This document shows positions 9,200-17,821 of a DNA stretch of 64,000 bases, piece after piece. The stretch is from Pseudomonas quercus (GTDB lineage: Bacteria > Pseudomonadota > Gammaproteobacteria > Pseudomonadales > Pseudomonadaceae), in NCBI RefSeq assembly GCF_012033695.1, contig NZ_JAAVJI010000013.1:62001-126000 (forward strand), read 5' to 3'. Below the pieces are notes generated by a model. The model worked only from the letters and a program-made list of their open reading frames with translations, did not search any database and had not been told where the DNA came from. Within the stretch, counting starts at the first letter, position 1. Every line of letters starts with the position of its first letter. Made by a program: the position numbers and the translations under genes.

Positions 9200-10612
9200 A
9201 TGTCAACGTCCCACAAGGGCATCCTCCATGCCCACCAGTCTTTCCTTTCCCTGGCGCATCGCTTGCTGGACCTGGCCGTGGTCGCCGGCGGCACGCTGTG
9301 GGCCGACTGGCTCCACCACCGCCCCTTGACCAGTGACAGCTGGTGCAAGGTGCTGCTGGCCGTGCTGGTCTTCCACTGGCTGGGCGAATACAACACCCTT
9401 TATGGCTCCTGGCGCGGAGAGCGGGTTATCCGTGAGCTGCGGCGGGTCGCTACCTACTGGTGCTTGACCTTCGTCTGCCTGCTGCTGGCCAACGAACTGC
9501 TGCCGCAGAACGAAGCCTTGACGCCCGTGCAACAGGTGCAGGCCTTCGCCGTGGTGCTGGCGATCCTCGGCGGGTACCGGCTGGTGATCCGCAGCCTGTT
9601 GCACAGCTTGCGCAAGCGCGGCTACAACACGCGCAATGTGGCCATCGTGGGCACCGGCCAGGTAGGCGAGCGCCTGGCGCGCTCTATGGCCCAGGCACCC
9701 TGGATGGGCCTGCGCCTGTTCGGCTTCTACGACGATCAGCCCCAGCAGATGAACCTGTCCCGTTCAGGCCGGCGCATCATCGTGCAAGGTGGCCTGGACC
9801 AGTTGATCGAGCACGCCCATGAAGGCCGTATCGACAAGGTCTATATCACATTGCCCATGGTGCAGGAGCCGGTCATCAAGGGGCTGGTCAAGGCCTTGAG
9901 CGACACCACGGCCTCGGTGTACCTGATCCCGGACGTGTTCATGTTCGACCTGCTGCATGCCCGTAGCGAAAGCATCAACGGCTTGGCCAGCATCAGCCTG
10001 ATCGACAGCCCCATGGAGGGCTCCAGCAGCCTGATCAAGCGCCTGGAGGACATCGTTGCCTCCAGCCTTATCCTGGCCATGATCGCGGTGCCCATGCTGC
10101 TCATCGCCGCCGCCATCAAGCTTACGTCCCGCGGCCCGGTGCTGTTCCGCCAACTGCGCTATGGGCTCGACGGCCGGCCGATCAAAGTGTGGAAATTCCG
10201 TAGCATGACCGTGCAGGAAAACGGCACTGACGTACGCCAGGCCAGCCGCGACGACGTGCGCGTTACGCCTTTGGGCAAGGTACTGCGACGCACTTCCCTC
10301 GACGAACTGCCCCAGTTTTTCAACGTGCTGCTGGGTGATATGTCCATCGTAGGCCCACGCCCCCATGCCGTGGCCCATAATGAACAGTATCGCCGCCTGG
10401 TGAGTTGCTACATGCTGCGCCACAAGGTCAAGCCAGGCATCACCGGCTGGGCCCAGGTCAACGGCTGGCGCGGTGAGACCAACACCCTCGACAAGATGCA
10501 GAAGCGCGTGGAGTTCGACCTGGACTATATCGAGCGCTGGTCGGTGTGGCTGGATGTGAAGATCATCGCGCTCACCCTGTTCAAAGGCTTCGTCAACAAG
10601 AACGCTTACTGA
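9200..10612 (+). CDS. wcaJ: Undecaprenyl-phosphate glucose/galactose phosphotransferase (WcaJ family), initiating enzyme
   Basis: 470 residues. The N-terminal membrane segments come first, followed by a Rossmann-like CoA-binding-3 domain (NVAIVGTGQVGERLARSMA near residue 150), another membrane helix near residue 285, and the polyprenyl glycosylphosphotransferase catalytic domain. The catalytic domain shows GPVLFRQLRYG, WKFRSM, LRRTSLDELPQF and the GDMSIVGPRPH loop, all signatures of the family. It transfers a sugar phosphate from UDP-sugar to undecaprenyl phosphate, the first step of repeat-unit assembly. It lies 64 bp after the last glycosyltransferase and 51 bp before wza. Confidence 0.92.
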   Translation: MSTSHKGILHAHQSFLSLAHRLLDLAVVAGGTLWADWLHHRPLTSDSWCKVLLAVLVFHWLGEYNTLYGSWRGERVIRELRRVATYWCLTFVCLLLANELLPQNEALTPVQQVQAFAVVLAILGGYRLVIRSLLHSLRKRGYNTRNVAIVGTGQVGERLARSMAQAPWMGLRLFGFYDDQPQQMNLSRSGRRIIVQGGLDQLIEHAHEGRIDKVYITLPMVQEPVIKGLVKALSDTTASVYLIPDVFMFDLLHARSESINGLASISLIDSPMEGSSSLIKRLEDIVASSLILAMIAVPMLLIAAAIKLTSRGPVLFRQLRYGLDGRPIKVWKFRSMTVQENGTDVRQASRDDVRVTPLGKVLRRTSLDELPQFFNVLLGDMSIVGPRPHAVAHNEQYRRLVSCYMLRHKVKPGITGWAQVNGWRGETNTLDKMQKRVEFDLDYIERWSVWLDVKIIALTLFKGFVNKNAY

Positions 10613-10663
10613 CGGACACGCCGCTCACCATGCGAGCCGTCTGTTTATCCAAGGAAGACTGAA

Positions 10664-11746
10664 ATGAATCGCACTGTATTGGTTGCCCTGCTGTTGAGCG
10701 CGATGCTTCAAGGGTGTGCCTTCGCCCCGGGGCAGCACATGTCGCCGGACGATGCCGCAGAAGACACGGGCCTCGATGGCCCGGTGCAGGTGGTGCCGAT
10801 CACCAGCGCCAGCGTCAATGCCCAGCACACCCTCTACACGCCCCAGCCGGTGTCGGCGGAGCTATTGAACTACACGCCCGAGGAGTACCGCATCGGCCCA
10901 GGGGACGAACTGGTGGTCACGGTGTGGGAGCATGAAGAACTGAACGCCCCTTCAGGCCCTGAGCGCGGCAACGGCGCCGCCCGCGTGGTGCGCGACGATG
11001 GCACCATCTACTACCCCTACATCAATGCCATTACGGCAGGTGGCAAGACGGTGGAACAGTTCCGCGCCGACCTTCAGCAGGCCCTGTCCAAGTACCTCAC
11101 CGTGGCCAAGGTGGATGTGAACGTACAGGCCTATGAAAGCCAGAAGGTCGTGCTGTCCGGTGCGTTTCGCAACCCAGGCACCCAGCCGCTGAACAACGTG
11201 CCGCTGTCCATGGTCAGCGCCATCAGCAAGGCCGGTGGGGAAGCAGACAATGCCAACCTCGCAGGGCTGATTCTCAAGCGCGACGGCAAGGAATACGTGC
11301 TGGACATCGATACCCTCAACCGCAAGGACTCGCCGCTCAGCCGCCTTTACCTGAAAAACGGCGACCAGCTGCATTTGGGCAACTACCGCGCAAACAAGGT
11401 GTACGTACTGGGTGAAGTGCACAACCCTCAGGTGATGAACTATGGCGGCAGCAGCTTCAACCTGATGGAAGCGTTGGGTAATGCCGGCGGCATTGCCCAG
11501 GAAACGGCCAACGCCGAAGCCGTGTACGTGATTCGAAGTGCCCAGCCTGGCACCCACCAGCCACCTACCGTGTTCTATCTCAATGCGAAAAAGCCGACGG
11601 CCTTCCTGCTTGCACGCCAGTTCGACCTGCAAAGCGCCGACGTGGTGTTCGTAGGCCCGGCCAATATCACGCGCTGGAACCGCTTCATCAGCCAGTTGCT
11701 GCCGTCGGCCAGTGTAGTGGCCACCGGCGCGGCCTTCCGTAACTGA
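10664..11746 (+). CDS. wza: Polysaccharide export outer-membrane lipoprotein (Wza family)
   Basis: 360 residues with a lipoprotein signal peptide; the lipobox is LQGC with the acylated cysteine at residue 18. A polysaccharide-export domain (YRIGPGDELVVTVWEHEEL near residue 75) follows, then two SLBB domains (around KVVLSGAFRNPGTQPL and KVYVLGEVHNPQVM). The C-terminal segment near residues 335-350 (ITRWNRFISQLLP) matches the amphipathic helix that forms the outer-membrane barrel in Wza. It is the export channel partner of the tyrosine kinase at the start of the window. It is the last gene of the cluster on this strand. Confidence 0.92.
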   Translation: MNRTVLVALLLSAMLQGCAFAPGQHMSPDDAAEDTGLDGPVQVVPITSASVNAQHTLYTPQPVSAELLNYTPEEYRIGPGDELVVTVWEHEELNAPSGPERGNGAARVVRDDGTIYYPYINAITAGGKTVEQFRADLQQALSKYLTVAKVDVNVQAYESQKVVLSGAFRNPGTQPLNNVPLSMVSAISKAGGEADNANLAGLILKRDGKEYVLDIDTLNRKDSPLSRLYLKNGDQLHLGNYRANKVYVLGEVHNPQVMNYGGSSFNLMEALGNAGGIAQETANAEAVYVIRSAQPGTHQPPTVFYLNAKKPTAFLLARQFDLQSADVVFVGPANITRWNRFISQLLPSASVVATGAAFRN

Positions 11747-11799
11747 CCACTGTAGGGCCGGTTGCATCTTTTTTCGGCTGGCTATTGTCGTAGGCGCCA

Positions 11800-11828
11800 G
11801 GCTCTGCCTGCGCTTGAGCGGCAGAGCC
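11800..11828. terminator. Hairpin between the exopolysaccharide cluster and pqqF
   Basis: Perfect 9-bp stem GGCTCTGCC / GGCAGAGCC with an 11-nt loop, 54 bp after the wza stop. The stem can be extended past a one-base bulge. No T-tract follows, so it is at best a weak or Rho-assisted terminator. The rest of 11747-12002 holds no gene; it must contain the pqqF promoter, but I could not single out a convincing -10/-35 pair. Confidence 0.45.
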
Positions 11829-12002
11829 AGCCTGGCCGTACCCTCAGTGCATCGCGTTACAGCCCTCCCCAGAACTGCCTGCAAAATCTGTACATCCCTT
11901 GTACGCGAGGGCTCTGGAATGTCCATTCTATTACACGAAATTTCCCCTTACCCTTCAGGTATCCGCTAGGATTAGTGCCTGTTGTTTTCGGATCGGATCC
12001 CT

Positions 12003-14477
12003 ATGTCTGCTGCTTATCCAGCTGCCGGCGAGACGCTCGTGCTCGACAACGGGCTACCTGTACGTATCTGTCACGAACCGCGCCTCAAGCGTGCGGCTGC
12101 TTTCTTGCGGGTGGATGCCGGTAGCCACGATGTCGACCCCGCCTGGCCTGGCCTCGCTCATTTTCTTGAACACCTTTTCTTCTTGGGTACCACGCGGTTC
12201 GCAGGCGACCAGGCACTGATGCCGTTCGTTCAACGCCAGGGCGGGCAGCTCAATGCCTCTACCCGTGAGCGAACCACTGATTATTTTTTTGAAGTACCGG
12301 TTACCGCGTTTTCAGGGGCACTGGAGCGGCTATGCGAAATGCTCGCTAACCCGCGGCTGAGCATTACCGACCAGCGCCGCGAACGCGAAGTGCTGCATGC
12401 CGAGTTCGTCAGCTGGGCCCGCGACCATCAAGCCCACCACCAGATGTGGCTGACCAGCCCGTTGTCCGCTCGGCATCCCTTGCGGGCGTTCCATGCAGGC
12501 AACCGCTACAGCCTGCCCCTGGAACGCCCGGAATTCCAGGTTGCCCTGCGCCAGTTCCACCTGGACCACTACCACAGCGGGCAGATGACCCTGACCTTGG
12601 TAGGGCCGCAGCCTGAGGAGTATTTGGCCCGGGTGGCACAGCGGGCGTGTGCGACGGTTCCTCGCGGAAAGGCTCGCCCGCGCCCCGCACCGCCACCCCT
12701 CAGCGACGTTACCGGCGAAGCGCAGCCACAGGCCGCTGGCGCCCGCTTCAACCTGGCCTTTGCCTGTACCGACCTGCCAGAGGCCGCGCCCCAGGCCATC
12801 GCTTTTTTCACCACATGGGCCGTTAACGCACAGCCCGGTGGCCTGCAGGCCGAACTGCTGCGCCGCGAGCTGATAGAAAGCCTGCAAGTCAGCGTGCCGT
12901 ACCAGTATCAAGGCCAGGCACTGCTGGATTTCGAATTCACCCTCACCACCCAAGGGCAACAGGCCCTGCCGGTCATCAGCGCCCTGACGTTCGACTGGCT
13001 CGAATTTTTCGAAGCGGTTGATGACTGGCCCATGTTACGTGAGGAGTACGCGCTGCTGCACAAGCGCCAGCGCCTGACCAGCGGCGCCTTGGACCTGGCC
13101 CGGCGCTTGGCGCAGCCGGAAAGCCACGGGGCCTTGCTGGACGACCACGGCCTGGCTGCCCTGCGTAACCTGCTGTCCCAGTTGCGCCCCGAGCGCGTGT
13201 TGCATCCCGTCCCTGATGCTGCGCAGGCCGGTACACCTCTGATGCCGACCGCCCACTGGCGCTTGCCGCAGCGCAACCGTTTCCTGCGCCCCAACCGTCG
13301 CCCCGACCAGCCTGTGGGGGATGCCCGTGCCATGCGCTATGCGCCAGGTGTGGACAGCAGCGCCCACGAAGCCGAGCTGCTGCTGCGCTGGAACACGGGG
13401 GCCTCCCAGCAGACCGGCCTGTGGCAAGTGCTCGACCGGGGCTTGCAACGGACCGTGCATGAAGCGCAGCAAGCAGGCGTGAAAGTGCTGTTCACCCGCC
13501 TGGGTGAAGATTGGCAACTGCGCCTGAGCGGCATCAGCGAACCCATGCCTAGCCTGCTGGAACACTTGCTGGCCACGCTCAACGCGCCACCGCCCGAAGT
13601 ATGGCGTGCGGCCGAACCCTTGGCGCGCCCGGTGCAAACACCTATTCGTGAACTGTTACGCCAGTTGCCGGAGCACTGCTTGGGCACTGCCCGTGGCCCT
13701 GCACGCCAGCACAGCGAAGAGGTACAACCCGGCAAGTTGCAGAAACTCTGGAGCACAGCCACTTGGGAAGGCCTGGCCGTAGGTTTTGGTGAGGCCAACC
13801 GTAGCGCACTTAACCAGGCCTTGCGTGCCATGCCGGGTATTCCTGACGCGTACATGCCTGCGCGTGCCCGCCGCATGCAGGGCAAACGCTGGAACGTGCT
13901 GCCCACTCCAGGTGGCGAGCATGCCTTGCTGCTGTTCTGCCCGGCCCTGCCGGGGTCGATCAGCGAAGACGCCGCCTGGCGGCTGATTGCCCAGATCGCC
14001 CAAGCGCCTTTCTACCAGCGCCTGCGGGTAGAGCTGCAATTGGGCTATGCAGTGTTCAGCAGCTTCCGTCAGATCGCCGGTGTGCCAGGCCTGGTGTTTG
14101 GTGTGCAATCGCCCGGTACTGACCAGGCTGCCCTGCTCAACCACCTCGAACACTTCCTCAAGCAGTTGCCACGGCTCATCGGCAACCTGGGCAGTGAAAA
14201 GCTGGTGGGCCAACGCCAAGGGCTGATCAACCGACTCAAACCTGAGGAAATGGAAACCAGCCAGCTGGCCGATACGCTTTGGCAGGCTCACCTGGGTGGC
14301 CACAGCGAACGCTATCTCAACACACTGCAGCAGGCCATGGGCGAGCTGCGTTCGGCGGACCTGGTCAGCGCAGCCTGGCGCTTGTCCAACGCTGAACACG
14401 GCTGGCTGGCACTGGCCAATGGGGGGGAGGCGCCTTCGGGCTGGGATACCGCCAAGGGATTCTTACAGGAACCGTAA
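12003..14477 (+). CDS. pqqF: PqqF, M16-family zinc metalloprotease of PQQ biosynthesis
   Basis: 824 residues. The inverted zinc motif HxxEH is at residues 53-57 (HFLEH), and the downstream helix with the third zinc ligand (REREVLHAEF) follows about 75 residues later. The large inactive-like C-terminal half is typical of pitrilysin-type M16 proteases. PqqF is thought to process PqqA, or the crosslinked PqqA product, and so release the Glu-Tyr precursor. The ATG at 12003 is preferred over one 21 bp upstream because the conserved sequence begins there. It is followed after 132 bp by pqqA, the arrangement I know from the P. putida group. Confidence 0.92.
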   Translation: MSAAYPAAGETLVLDNGLPVRICHEPRLKRAAAFLRVDAGSHDVDPAWPGLAHFLEHLFFLGTTRFAGDQALMPFVQRQGGQLNASTRERTTDYFFEVPVTAFSGALERLCEMLANPRLSITDQRREREVLHAEFVSWARDHQAHHQMWLTSPLSARHPLRAFHAGNRYSLPLERPEFQVALRQFHLDHYHSGQMTLTLVGPQPEEYLARVAQRACATVPRGKARPRPAPPPLSDVTGEAQPQAAGARFNLAFACTDLPEAAPQAIAFFTTWAVNAQPGGLQAELLRRELIESLQVSVPYQYQGQALLDFEFTLTTQGQQALPVISALTFDWLEFFEAVDDWPMLREEYALLHKRQRLTSGALDLARRLAQPESHGALLDDHGLAALRNLLSQLRPERVLHPVPDAAQAGTPLMPTAHWRLPQRNRFLRPNRRPDQPVGDARAMRYAPGVDSSAHEAELLLRWNTGASQQTGLWQVLDRGLQRTVHEAQQAGVKVLFTRLGEDWQLRLSGISEPMPSLLEHLLATLNAPPPEVWRAAEPLARPVQTPIRELLRQLPEHCLGTARGPARQHSEEVQPGKLQKLWSTATWEGLAVGFGEANRSALNQALRAMPGIPDAYMPARARRMQGKRWNVLPTPGGEHALLLFCPALPGSISEDAAWRLIAQIAQAPFYQRLRVELQLGYAVFSSFRQIAGVPGLVFGVQSPGTDQAALLNHLEHFLKQLPRLIGNLGSEKLVGQRQGLINRLKPEEMETSQLADTLWQAHLGGHSERYLNTLQQAMGELRSADLVSAAWRLSNAEHGWLALANGGEAPSGWDTAKGFLQEP

Positions 14478-14500
14478 AGGGGTTTTCTTCATTCTTCACC

Positions 14501-14577
14501 GTTGCCTGGCAACAGTTTGAGTACAATGCGCTCTGAACTTACAGGAACGTCCGCGCACGGGTGCGGACTAAATCCTG
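14501..14577 (+). promoter_or_regulatory. Likely pqqA promoter and structured leader
   Basis: The gap between pqqF and pqqA contains a 13-bp palindrome GTTGCCTGGCAAC, then a -10-like TACAAT about 14 bp before a second element: a hairpin with 6-bp stem GTCCGC / GCGGAC in what would be the 5' leader. The palindrome overlaps the expected -35 position and could be an operator. pqqA is usually transcribed far more strongly than the rest of the operon, which supports a separate promoter here. No start site is known. Confidence 0.45.
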
Positions 14578-14609
14578 CACCCCCTGCGTTCTGACCGAGG
14601 ATCATGCCC

Positions 14610-14681
14610 ATGTGGATCAAGCCTGCTTACACCGACCTGCGTATTGGTTTTGAAGTGACCATGTATTTCGCCAACCGTTGA
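14610..14681 (+). CDS. pqqA: PqqA, PQQ precursor peptide
   Basis: 23-residue peptide MWIKPAYTDLRIGFEVTMYF plus ANR. It carries the conserved Glu (E15) and Tyr (Y19) three residues apart, which PqqE crosslinks and which end up as the PQQ skeleton. An ATG six bases earlier (14604) would give 25 residues, but the gagga ribosome site at 14597-14601 is only 2 nt from it and 8 nt from the ATG at 14610, so the shorter form is preferred. It is far too short for ordinary gene callers and easily missed. Confidence 0.95.
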   Translation: MWIKPAYTDLRIGFEVTMYFANR

Positions 14682-14698
14682 TAACGGCTTGGTGATAC

Positions 14699-14724
14699 AA
14701 CGCCCCGGTTCGCCGGGGCGTTTT
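14699..14724 (+). terminator. Intrinsic terminator / attenuator between pqqA and pqqB
   Basis: Ten-base-pair stem AACGCCCCGG / CCGGGGCGTT closed by a TTCG tetraloop and followed by a T-run, 17 bp after the pqqA stop and 23 bp before pqqB. It is a textbook intrinsic terminator, placed so that most transcripts would end after pqqA while some read through into pqqBCDE. This would set the high PqqA-to-enzyme ratio expected for a substrate peptide. Confidence 0.85.
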
Positions 14725-14747
14725 CATTTCTGCTTTGAGGGGCCCTT

Positions 14748-15659
14748 ATGTACGTTCAAATCCTCGGTTCTGCAGCGGGTGGCGGCTTCCCCCAATGGAA
14801 CTGCAACTGCCCCAACTGCCGAGGCCTTCGCGAAGGCACCCTGCGCGCCACGGCACGCACACAGTCCTCCATCGCCTTGTCCGATGACGGCGTGACCTGG
14901 ATTCTGTGCAACGCCTCCCCGGACATTCGTGCACAACTGCAAAGCTTCGCGCCCTTGCAGCCTGGCCGTGCCCTGCGAGATACCGGCATTGGCGCGATTG
15001 TGCTGCTAGACAGCCAGATCGACCACACCACTGGCTTGCTCAGCCTGCGAGAAGGGTGCCCACATCAGGTGTGGTGTACCGACATGGTTCACCAAGACCT
15101 GACCACAGGCTTTCCTCTGTTCAACATGCTTAGCCACTGGAATGGCGGCTTGCAATGGCAGCGTATCGAGCTTAGCGGCAGCTTCACCATACCGGCCTGC
15201 CCAGCCCTGCGCTTTACCCCATTCCCCCTGCGCAGCGCGGCGCCGCCCTACTCGCCGCACCGTTTCGATCCCCACCCCGGTGACAACCTGGGGCTGATTG
15301 TGGAAGACCTGAACACCGGTGGGCGCCTGTTCTATGCACCTGGCCTGGGCCAGGTCAACGACGAATTGCTGGCACGCATGGCCCAGGCCGATTGCCTACT
15401 GGTGGACGGCACTCTGTGGGAAGACGACGAGATGCAGCGTCGCGGTGTGGGAACACGTACAGGCCGGGAAATGGGCCACTTGGCACAGAACGGCCCTGGC
15501 GGCATGCTGGAAGTGCTGGACGGGCTGAACGTACCGCGCAAGGTGCTGATCCACATCAACAACACTAACCCCATTCTGGACGAAGCCTCACCCGAACGTG
15601 CCGAGGTTGAACGGCGCGGGGTGGAAGTCGCGTTCGACGGGATGAGCATCGAGCTATAG
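14748..15659 (+). CDS. pqqB: PqqB, metallo-beta-lactamase-fold enzyme of PQQ biosynthesis
   Basis: 303 residues, normal length. The N-terminus (GSAAGGGFPQWNCNCPNCRG) is characteristic; its CNCPNC cysteines bind a structural zinc in family members. An aspartate-rich SQIDHTTGLLSLRE segment replaces the usual HxHxDH of metallo-beta-lactamases. PqqB is an iron-dependent hydroxylase acting on the Glu-Tyr diamino-acid intermediate. A ribosome site (ttgaggg region) precedes the ATG, and the gene is 8 bp from pqqC. Confidence 0.95.
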   Translation: MYVQILGSAAGGGFPQWNCNCPNCRGLREGTLRATARTQSSIALSDDGVTWILCNASPDIRAQLQSFAPLQPGRALRDTGIGAIVLLDSQIDHTTGLLSLREGCPHQVWCTDMVHQDLTTGFPLFNMLSHWNGGLQWQRIELSGSFTIPACPALRFTPFPLRSAAPPYSPHRFDPHPGDNLGLIVEDLNTGGRLFYAPGLGQVNDELLARMAQADCLLVDGTLWEDDEMQRRGVGTRTGREMGHLAQNGPGGMLEVLDGLNVPRKVLIHINNTNPILDEASPERAEVERRGVEVAFDGMSIEL

Positions 15660-15667
15660 GAGGCCTT

Positions 15668-16420
15668 GTGAACAACGCTGCAATGACCCCGGCGCAGTTC
15701 GAGCACGCCCTGCGTGCCAAAGGCGCGTACTACCACATCTACCACCCCTTCCATGTGGCCATGTACGAAGGCCGTGCTACCCGTGAGCAGATCCAGGGCT
15801 GGGTCGCCAATCGCTTCTATTATCAGGTGAACATCCCGATGAAAGATGCGGCGATCCTCGCCAACTGCCCAGACCGGGAAGTGCGCCGCGAATGGATTCA
15901 GCGCCTGCTGGACCACGACGGTGCCCCGGGTGAAGACGGCGGTATCGAAGCCTGGCTGCGGTTGGGCCAAGCCGTGGGGCTGGACCCTGACCAGCTGCGT
16001 TCCCAGGAGCTGGTGCTGCCGGGCGTCCGCTTTGCCGTGGACGCCTATGTGAACTTTGCCCGTCGCGCCAGCTGGCAGGAAGCGGCCAGCAGTTCGTTGA
16101 CCGAACTGTTCGCCCCGCAGATCCACCAATCGCGGCTGGACAGCTGGCCAGCCCATTACCCCTGGATCGACCCAGCCGGTTATGAGTATTTCCGTACTCG
16201 CCTGGGGCAGGCCCGGCGAGATGTGGAACACGGCCTGGCGATCACCCTGGAACACTACACCACCGCTGAGGGCCAGCAGCGTATGCTGGAGATCCTGCAG
16301 TTCAAGCTGGATATCCTGTGGACCATGCTGGATGCCATGACCATGGCCTACGAACTGAACCGCCCTCCTTACCACAGCGTGACCCCAGAGCGGGTCTGGC
16401 ATAAAGGCATTCCCCTATGA
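15668..16420 (+). CDS. pqqC: PqqC, pyrroloquinoline-quinone synthase
   Basis: 250 residues, all-helical family with HYHIYHPFH-like histidine-rich N-terminus (AYYHIYHPFHVAM) and the RFYYQVNIPMKDA motif. PqqC carries out the last step, ring closure and eight-electron oxidation with O2, without a metal or cofactor. The start chosen is GTG at 15668, six bases after a taggagg ribosome site; an ATG at 15683 is possible. It overlaps pqqD by 4 bp. Confidence 0.95.
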   Translation: MNNAAMTPAQFEHALRAKGAYYHIYHPFHVAMYEGRATREQIQGWVANRFYYQVNIPMKDAAILANCPDREVRREWIQRLLDHDGAPGEDGGIEAWLRLGQAVGLDPDQLRSQELVLPGVRFAVDAYVNFARRASWQEAASSSLTELFAPQIHQSRLDSWPAHYPWIDPAGYEYFRTRLGQARRDVEHGLAITLEHYTTAEGQQRMLEILQFKLDILWTMLDAMTMAYELNRPPYHSVTPERVWHKGIPL

Positions 16421-16692
16421 GCTTTAACCGCCACCTTGTGCCCGCCTGGCGCCCAGGCTACCGCTTTCAGTACGAGCCGGCCCAGAAAGGCCATGTGCTG
16501 CTGTATCCCGAAGGCATGATCAAGCTGAACGAAAGCGCCAGTGCCATTGGCGGGCTGGTAGATGGCCAGCGCAGCGTGGCTGCAATCATCGATCACCTGA
16601 CGGCCCAGTTCCCCGGCGTACCTGAGCTGGCCGACGACGTGGAAGAGTTCATGGAGGTGGCACGTGAGAAACACTGGCTCCAGCTTGCCTGA
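16417..16692 (+). CDS. pqqD: PqqD, PqqA-binding chaperone (RRE)
   Basis: 91 residues of the RiPP-recognition-element fold. The N-terminal RPGYRFQYEPAQ and the LNESASAIGGLVDG segment are the conserved parts that hold the PqqA peptide and present it to the radical-SAM enzyme PqqE. ATGA overlap with pqqC and a 29-bp overlap with pqqE show tight coupling of the pair that works as a complex. Confidence 0.95.
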   Translation: MSFNRHLVPAWRPGYRFQYEPAQKGHVLLYPEGMIKLNESASAIGGLVDGQRSVAAIIDHLTAQFPGVPELADDVEEFMEVAREKHWLQLA

Positions 16693-17821
16693 GCCGGCGG
16701 CACCGCCCATCGGCCTGCCGTTGTGGCTGCTGGCAGAGCTGACCTACCGCTGCCCGTTGCAATGCCCGTACTGCTCCAACCCACTGGATTTCGCAGCACA
16801 AGGCCAGGAGCTGACGACCCAAGAGTGGTTCCGGGTAATGGCCGAGGCGCGGGAGATGGGCGCGGCCCAGCTGGGCTTCTCCGGCGGCGAGCCGCTGGTG
16901 CGCCAAGACCTGGCCGAGTTGATCGGCGAGGCGCGGCGCCTGGGCTACTACACCAACCTCATCACCTCGGGCATCGGCCTGACCGAAGCCCGGCTGGACA
17001 GCTTCAAGGCGGCAGGCCTGGACCATATCCAGATCAGCTTCCAGGCCAGTGACGAAGAGGTGAACAACGCCTTGGCAGGCTCGAAAAAAGCCTTTGCGCA
17101 AAAGCTGGCCATGGCCCGAGCGGTCAAGGCCCGTGGGTACCCGATGGTGCTCAATTTCGTGACCCACCGGCATAACATCGACCGCATCGACAGCATCATC
17201 GAGCTGTGCCTGGCGCTTGAAGCAGACTTCGTTGAGCTTGCCACCTGCCAGTTCTATGGCTGGGCCGAGCTGAACCGGGTAGGCCTGTTGCCCACGCGCG
17301 CGCAACTGGAGCGCGCCGAACGCATTACCAACGAATACCGTGCACGGCTTGAGGCCCAAGGCCACCCGTGCAAGTTGATTTTCGTCACACCTGACTATTA
17401 TGAAGAGCGGCCCAAGGGCTGCATGAATGGCTGGGGCAGCATTTTCCTGACCGTCACGCCGGACGGCACGGCCCTGCCCTGCCACGGCGCGCGCCAGCTA
17501 CCGGTGCAGTTCCCCAATGTGCGCGAGCAGTCCATGGACGACATCTGGTATCGCTCCTTCGGATTCAACCGTTTTCGTGGTTTCGACTGGATGCCCGAAC
17601 CCTGCCGTTCCTGTGACGAAAAGGAAAAGGACTTTGGCGGTTGCCGCTGCCAGGCCTTCATGCTGACCGGCGATGCCAGTAATGCCGACCCGGTGTGCGC
17701 AAAATCCGCCCACCACGGGGTGATCCTCGCTGCACGGGAGGACGCCGAACGCAGTACCACCCCTATCAACGGGCTGACCTACCGAAATGAGCGAAACTCA
17801 AAAATCATTGCCCGCGGCTAA
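16664..17821 (+). CDS. pqqE: PqqE, radical SAM peptide-crosslinking enzyme
   Basis: 385 residues. The radical-SAM cluster motif CxxxCxxC is at C30, C34 and C37 (RCPLQCPYC), and the GGEPL SAM-binding loop follows (FSGGEPLVRQDL). The C-terminal SPASM domain has the cysteines for auxiliary clusters (GCMNGWG, LPCHGAR, PCRSCDEKEKDFGGCRC, DPVC). PqqE forms the carbon-carbon bond between Glu and Tyr of PqqA. The start is the GTG at 16664 inside pqqD; the C-terminus overlaps the next gene by 35 bp. Confidence 0.95.
   Translation: MRNTGSSLPEPAAPPIGLPLWLLAELTYRCPLQCPYCSNPLDFAAQGQELTTQEWFRVMAEAREMGAAQLGFSGGEPLVRQDLAELIGEARRLGYYTNLITSGIGLTEARLDSFKAAGLDHIQISFQASDEEVNNALAGSKKAFAQKLAMARAVKARGYPMVLNFVTHRHNIDRIDSIIELCLALEADFVELATCQFYGWAELNRVGLLPTRAQLERAERITNEYRARLEAQGHPCKLIFVTPDYYEERPKGCMNGWGSIFLTVTPDGTALPCHGARQLPVQFPNVREQSMDDIWYRSFGFNRFRGFDWMPEPCRSCDEKEKDFGGCRCQAFMLTGDASNADPVCAKSAHHGVILAAREDAERSTTPINGLTYRNERNSKIIARG

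Noticed and set aside
14604..14609. Earlier ATG for pqqA giving 25 residues
   Set aside because: Only 2 nt from the ribosome site; the ATG at 14610 has ideal 8-nt spacing and gives the usual 23-residue peptide.
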